Positions 6,673 to 8,533 of a stretch of 8,533 nucleotides of DNA are shown in pieces. The notes under the pieces are model-generated. The model was not told the origin of the DNA. It ran no database searches and worked only from the letters and a program-made list of their open reading frames with translations. Where the stretch lies: contig JAANXI010000174.1 in assembly GCA_018263365.1 (NCBI GenBank), positions 1 to 8,533 on the forward strand, given 5' to 3'. The DNA comes from Fidelibacterota bacterium. GTDB taxonomy: Bacteria; Fidelibacterota; JAANXI01. Within the stretch, counting starts at the first letter, position 1. Each line of letters starts with the position of its first letter. A program made the translations under genes and the position numbers.

Positions 6673-7204
6673 AACTATTGCACAAATCCTGGAAAATTCG
6701 AGTATTCCATATATGGTGATTGGCGGACAGGCCGTCCTTCTTTATGGGGAACCCCGCCAGACACGAGATATTGATATTACTCTTGGCATCGATTTCGACC
6801 AATCAGATAGAATTACAGATATCCTGCAAGAGACGAACTTTGAGCTTCTGATTAAAGAATCGGAAGAAAAAGAGTTTGTGCGGAGGACGCGTGTTTTACC
6901 TATACTTGAACCAGAATCAGGAATTCGAATCGATTTTATTTTCTCATTCACTCCTTATGAAAGACAGGCTATTGATCGGGCGGAGCATATCGATATAGAT
7001 GATGTACAGGTTAGATTTGCAACGGTTGAAGATGTTATAATTCACAAAATATTTTCCGGAAGGCCTCGGGATATTGAAGATGCCAGATCAATCAGACGGA
7101 AAAATGAATTTGATGAAACCTATGTTCGGCAATGGCTCCAGACATTTGAACAATCGCTGCAAAAAGATTTCTTATCAATCTTTGAGTCAATCTTAGAATC
7201 TTAG
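6653..7204 (+). CDS. MNT/AbiEii-like nucleotidyltransferase
   Basis: Starting at GTG 6653 the product has 183 residues. The nucleotidyltransferase core is plain: the GG motif at G24-G25 in MVIGGQAVLLYG, then D39 and D41 in RDIDITL as the metal-binding pair, with D94 in IRIDFIF as the likely third acidic residue. The C-terminal part has the ATVEDVIIHKIFSGRPRDIEDA stretch typical of AbiEii/AbiGii-type proteins. The family transfers nucleotides to protein or tRNA; several members are toxins or antitoxins, and the target here is unknown. GTG 6653 was preferred over the ATG at 6572 because VFRQLLKTIAQIL matches the usual family N-terminus, the overlap with the upstream gene shrinks to 20 bases, and an AAGG lies about 10 bases upstream. 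The longer form would add 27 residues without family character. GC looks lower than in neighbouring genes, which fits acquisition with its partner. Confidence 0.82.
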   Translation: MFRQLLKTIAQILENSSIPYMVIGGQAVLLYGEPRQTRDIDITLGIDFDQSDRITDILQETNFELLIKESEEKEFVRRTRVLPILEPESGIRIDFIFSFTPYERQAIDRAEHIDIDDVQVRFATVEDVIIHKIFSGRPRDIEDARSIRRKNEFDETYVRQWLQTFEQSLQKDFLSIFESILES

Positions 7205-7207
7205 ATA

Positions 7208-7371
7208 AACCTAAATTGAGCGATTGTTGTGGATGAGATGTGCCAAGATGTTGAGATGAAAAGGGTTTGCGAAACCGGAGGCATACCCGGAGGGTCTGTT
7301 GAGGATTTCGCGGAGCCTTAGCGCGCAACAGATTGGTGCAGGTCGCCACATAAAATCGCTTAATTTAGGTT
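7208..7371. mobile_element. 164-bp MITE-like long imperfect palindrome with terminal inverted repeats
   Basis: The ends AACCTAAATTGAGCGATT (7208-7225) and AATCGCTTAATTTAGGTT (7354-7371) are inverted copies matching at 17 of 18 positions. The inversion continues inward with GTTGTGG facing CCACATAA, CCAAGATGTTG facing CAACAGATTGG, and GCGAAA (7269-7274) facing TTTCGC (7306-7311). The centre is CATACCC-GGA-GGGTCTG (7282-7298), at 7290, which is also the midpoint of the ends. The element starts 3 bases after the nucleotidyltransferase stop codon. ATA occurs directly outside both ends (7205-7207, 7372-7374), a possible but very short target duplication. It encodes no protein I would accept. It could be a non-autonomous transposon, a dispersed hairpin repeat or a structured RNA; the first is favoured by the clean ends. 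Confidence 0.7.
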
Positions 7372-7376
7372 ATAAT
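7371..7376 (+). promoter_or_regulatory. Candidate -10 box for the ABC exporter operon at the element edge
   Basis: A perfect TATAAT begins on the last base of the 164-bp palindrome and ends 59 bases before the GTG at 7436. The hexamer 17 bases upstream, ACATAA, is a poor -35 and lies inside the palindrome. If used, the promoter is a hybrid of element and host sequence. Confidence 0.35.
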
Positions 7377-7424
7377 CAGTGAAACGCAATGAATCTGTTA
7401 GGTCAATTGAAAAGGATTTGTAAA

Positions 7425-7429
7425 AGGAG
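7425..7429 (+). promoter_or_regulatory. Ribosome binding site supporting the GTG start of the ABC ATPase
   Basis: AGGAG stands 6 bases before GTG 7436. The next codons give LIDLSDITKVY, the normal N-terminus of MacB/LolD ATPases, and no nearby ATG fits, so GTG is taken as the start. Confidence 0.7.
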
Positions 7430-7435
7430 TCAGGA

Positions 7436-8140
7436 GTGCTCATAGATCTTTCCGATATCACGAAGGTATACGATTTAGGTCAGGAAAAGGTACACGCCCT
7501 GCGTGGTGTGGACCTGGAAATCCGGCATAATGAATATGTGTCCATTATGGGGCCGTCCGGCTCGGGGAAATCCACGTTGATGAATATCATCGGGTGTTTG
7601 GATGTCCCGACGGAAGGCGAATATAAACTGGAAGACGTCTCCGTCCACACCATGACAGACAGCGAATTAGCACGTATCCGCAATCAAAAAATCGGGTTTG
7701 TGTTTCAGACGTTTAACCTGCTGCCCCGCGCGAATGCTCTCCATAATGTGGAATTACCCTTAATTTACAGTGGAATGTCCAAAAAAGATCGGCGTGAGCG
7801 GGCGGAAGAATCGTTGACAAAGGTGGGTTTGGGTGATCGGATGCAACATAAACCGTCCGAATTGTCCGGTGGACAGCGTCAACGTGTGGCCATCGCCCGG
7901 GCGCTGGCGAATAATCCCTCGATCATTCTTGCCGACGAGCCGACCGGAAATCTTGATTCCAAAACAGGCGTCGAGATTATGGAGATCCTGGACAAACTCC
8001 ATGCGGCCGGCAACACTATTATCCTGGTGACCCACGAAGCGATTATCGCAGAATTCGCCAACCGGAGCGTCCATATTCTGGACGGCCTGATAGATCAGGA
8101 CAAGTTAACAAGAAACGGTAAAAAAGCTGCACAGGCGTAG
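7436..8140 (+). CDS. ABC transporter ATP-binding protein, MacB/LolD type
   Basis: The 234-residue protein has all parts of an ABC ATPase in order: A-loop Tyr12, Walker A GPSGSGKST (39-47), Q-loop Gln91 in FVFQTFNLLP, signature LSGGQ (143-147), Walker B ILADE with catalytic Glu168, D-loop NLDS and the H-loop His200 in VTHE. The sequence pattern (VHALRGVDLEI, QTFNLLPRANALHNVELPL) is that of the MacB/LolD/FtsE branch, cytoplasmic ATPases that drive mechanotransmission through FtsX-like permeases. The permease gene starts 3 bases after its stop, so the two form one exporter complex. The substrate could be a peptide, antibiotic, lipoprotein or other envelope molecule and cannot be told here. No membrane-fusion protein gene is present between the element and this gene, though one may lie beyond the window. 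Confidence 0.93.
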   Translation: MLIDLSDITKVYDLGQEKVHALRGVDLEIRHNEYVSIMGPSGSGKSTLMNIIGCLDVPTEGEYKLEDVSVHTMTDSELARIRNQKIGFVFQTFNLLPRANALHNVELPLIYSGMSKKDRRERAEESLTKVGLGDRMQHKPSELSGGQRQRVAIARALANNPSIILADEPTGNLDSKTGVEIMEILDKLHAAGNTIILVTHEAIIAEFANRSVHILDGLIDQDKLTRNGKKAAQA

Positions 8141-8143
8141 CCG

Positions 8144-8533
8144 ATGAGAAATCTGCTGGAAAGCACCAAGATAGCGCTCCAGGCCCTGTGGAGCCATAAA
8201 CTGCGGGCGATCCTCACAACGCTGGGTATTGTCATCGGCGTGATAACCGTGGTGGGAATTATCTCCATTATCGAGGGCCTGAATCAGGGATTTGCCAAGC
8301 AGATTTCATCCTTGGGATCGGACGTGCTGTACATCGATCGGTATCCATGGGTGAATACGAGTCATGAGGAGTGGATGCGCATTCGGGGCCGTCCCCGCAT
8401 TACTCTTGATCATTACGAATATATCACTCAGCACTCGACCCACGCGAAAAAGGTGATACCCCAGGTGACGACACGCGCTGAAGTCTCCCGGCGGGAACAT
8501 GCGTTAGAAAGAGTGACAGTCACCGGTACTAAT
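8144..8533 (+). CDS. MacB/FtsX-like ABC permease, cut by window end
   Basis: Only the first 130 residues are present, with the frame still open at the window end. The start is typical of MacB-type permeases: an amphipathic MRNLLESTKIALQALWSHK followed by LRAILTTLGIVIGVITVVGI, which forms transmembrane helix 1 (about 22-43). EGLNQGFAKQISSLGSDVLYI then opens the periplasmic MacB_PCD domain, including ITLDHYEYI and KKVIPQV. A complete member has about 400 residues and four helices, so roughly two thirds is missing. The ATG lies 3 bases after the ATPase stop with no clear Shine-Dalgarno, indicating coupled translation. Together the two genes make an inner-membrane exporter that acts on substrates from the periplasmic side; the substrate is unknown. 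Confidence 0.9.
   Translation, partial: MRNLLESTKIALQALWSHKLRAILTTLGIVIGVITVVGIISIIEGLNQGFAKQISSLGSDVLYIDRYPWVNTSHEEWMRIRGRPRITLDHYEYITQHSTHAKKVIPQVTTRAEVSRREHALERVTVTGTN

Noticed and set aside
7092..7349. 85-residue reverse-strand open frame over the palindrome
   Set aside because: It spans the end of the nucleotidyltransferase gene and the hairpin element, with low-complexity sequence and no ribosome site; it is probably open by chance.

Overview
The window looks like chromosome from a Gram-negative, probably anaerobic or facultatively respiring bacterium, perhaps of the FCB/Calditrichota/Marinimicrobia-like groups. The case for this is circumstantial: an exported tricorn-type protease with a clear Sec signal peptide, a membrane-anchored HdrD-like iron-sulfur oxidoreductase, a MacB-type ABC exporter, and GC content that is intermediate by eye. 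No rRNA, tRNA or CRISPR array is visible, and I cannot fix the phylum.

Region 1 (1-2811, minus strand) is one uninterrupted open frame of 937 codons for a secreted tricorn-like S41 peptidase. It is cut by the window start just before the catalytic serine. A 194-bp divergent intergenic region (2812-3005) carries candidate promoters for both directions. Region 2 (3006-3935, plus) is a tight two-gene unit: a stand-alone EVE-domain protein and a flavin-reductase-like FMN-binding protein, 6 bp apart. A 282-bp gap follows, holding a degenerate palindromic repeat and a TATAAT box.

Region 3 (4218-6248, plus) is a 676-residue membrane Fe-S oxidoreductase: a NarI/HdrE-like cytochrome b domain, two [4Fe-4S] motifs and two CCG domains. 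This is the layout of the DUF224-type EtfAB:menaquinone oxidoreductases. No etfAB or acyl-CoA dehydrogenase gene lies in the window.

Region 4 (6249-7204) looks like an accessory insert. It has an intergenic stretch with a perfect 17-bp palindrome and degenerate 7-bp and 8-bp tandem repeats. These lead into a small unknown gene that overlaps a MNT/AbiEii-like nucleotidyltransferase gene, a toxin-antitoxin-like arrangement with lower GC than its neighbours. Three bases after its stop codon begins a 164-bp imperfect palindrome with near-identical ends (7208-7371), which looks like a MITE or other mobile hairpin repeat.

Region 5 (7436 to the end, plus) is a MacB/LolD-type ABC exporter operon: the ATPase starts at GTG and is followed 3 bp later by a MacB-like permease cut by the window end. 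A TATAAT box sits at the right edge of the 164-bp palindrome, so that element may supply or disturb the exporter promoter.

The most unusual material is the 6249-7435 block (repeats, nucleotidyltransferase pair, palindrome). The best metabolic lead is the candidate ETF:menaquinone oxidoreductase.
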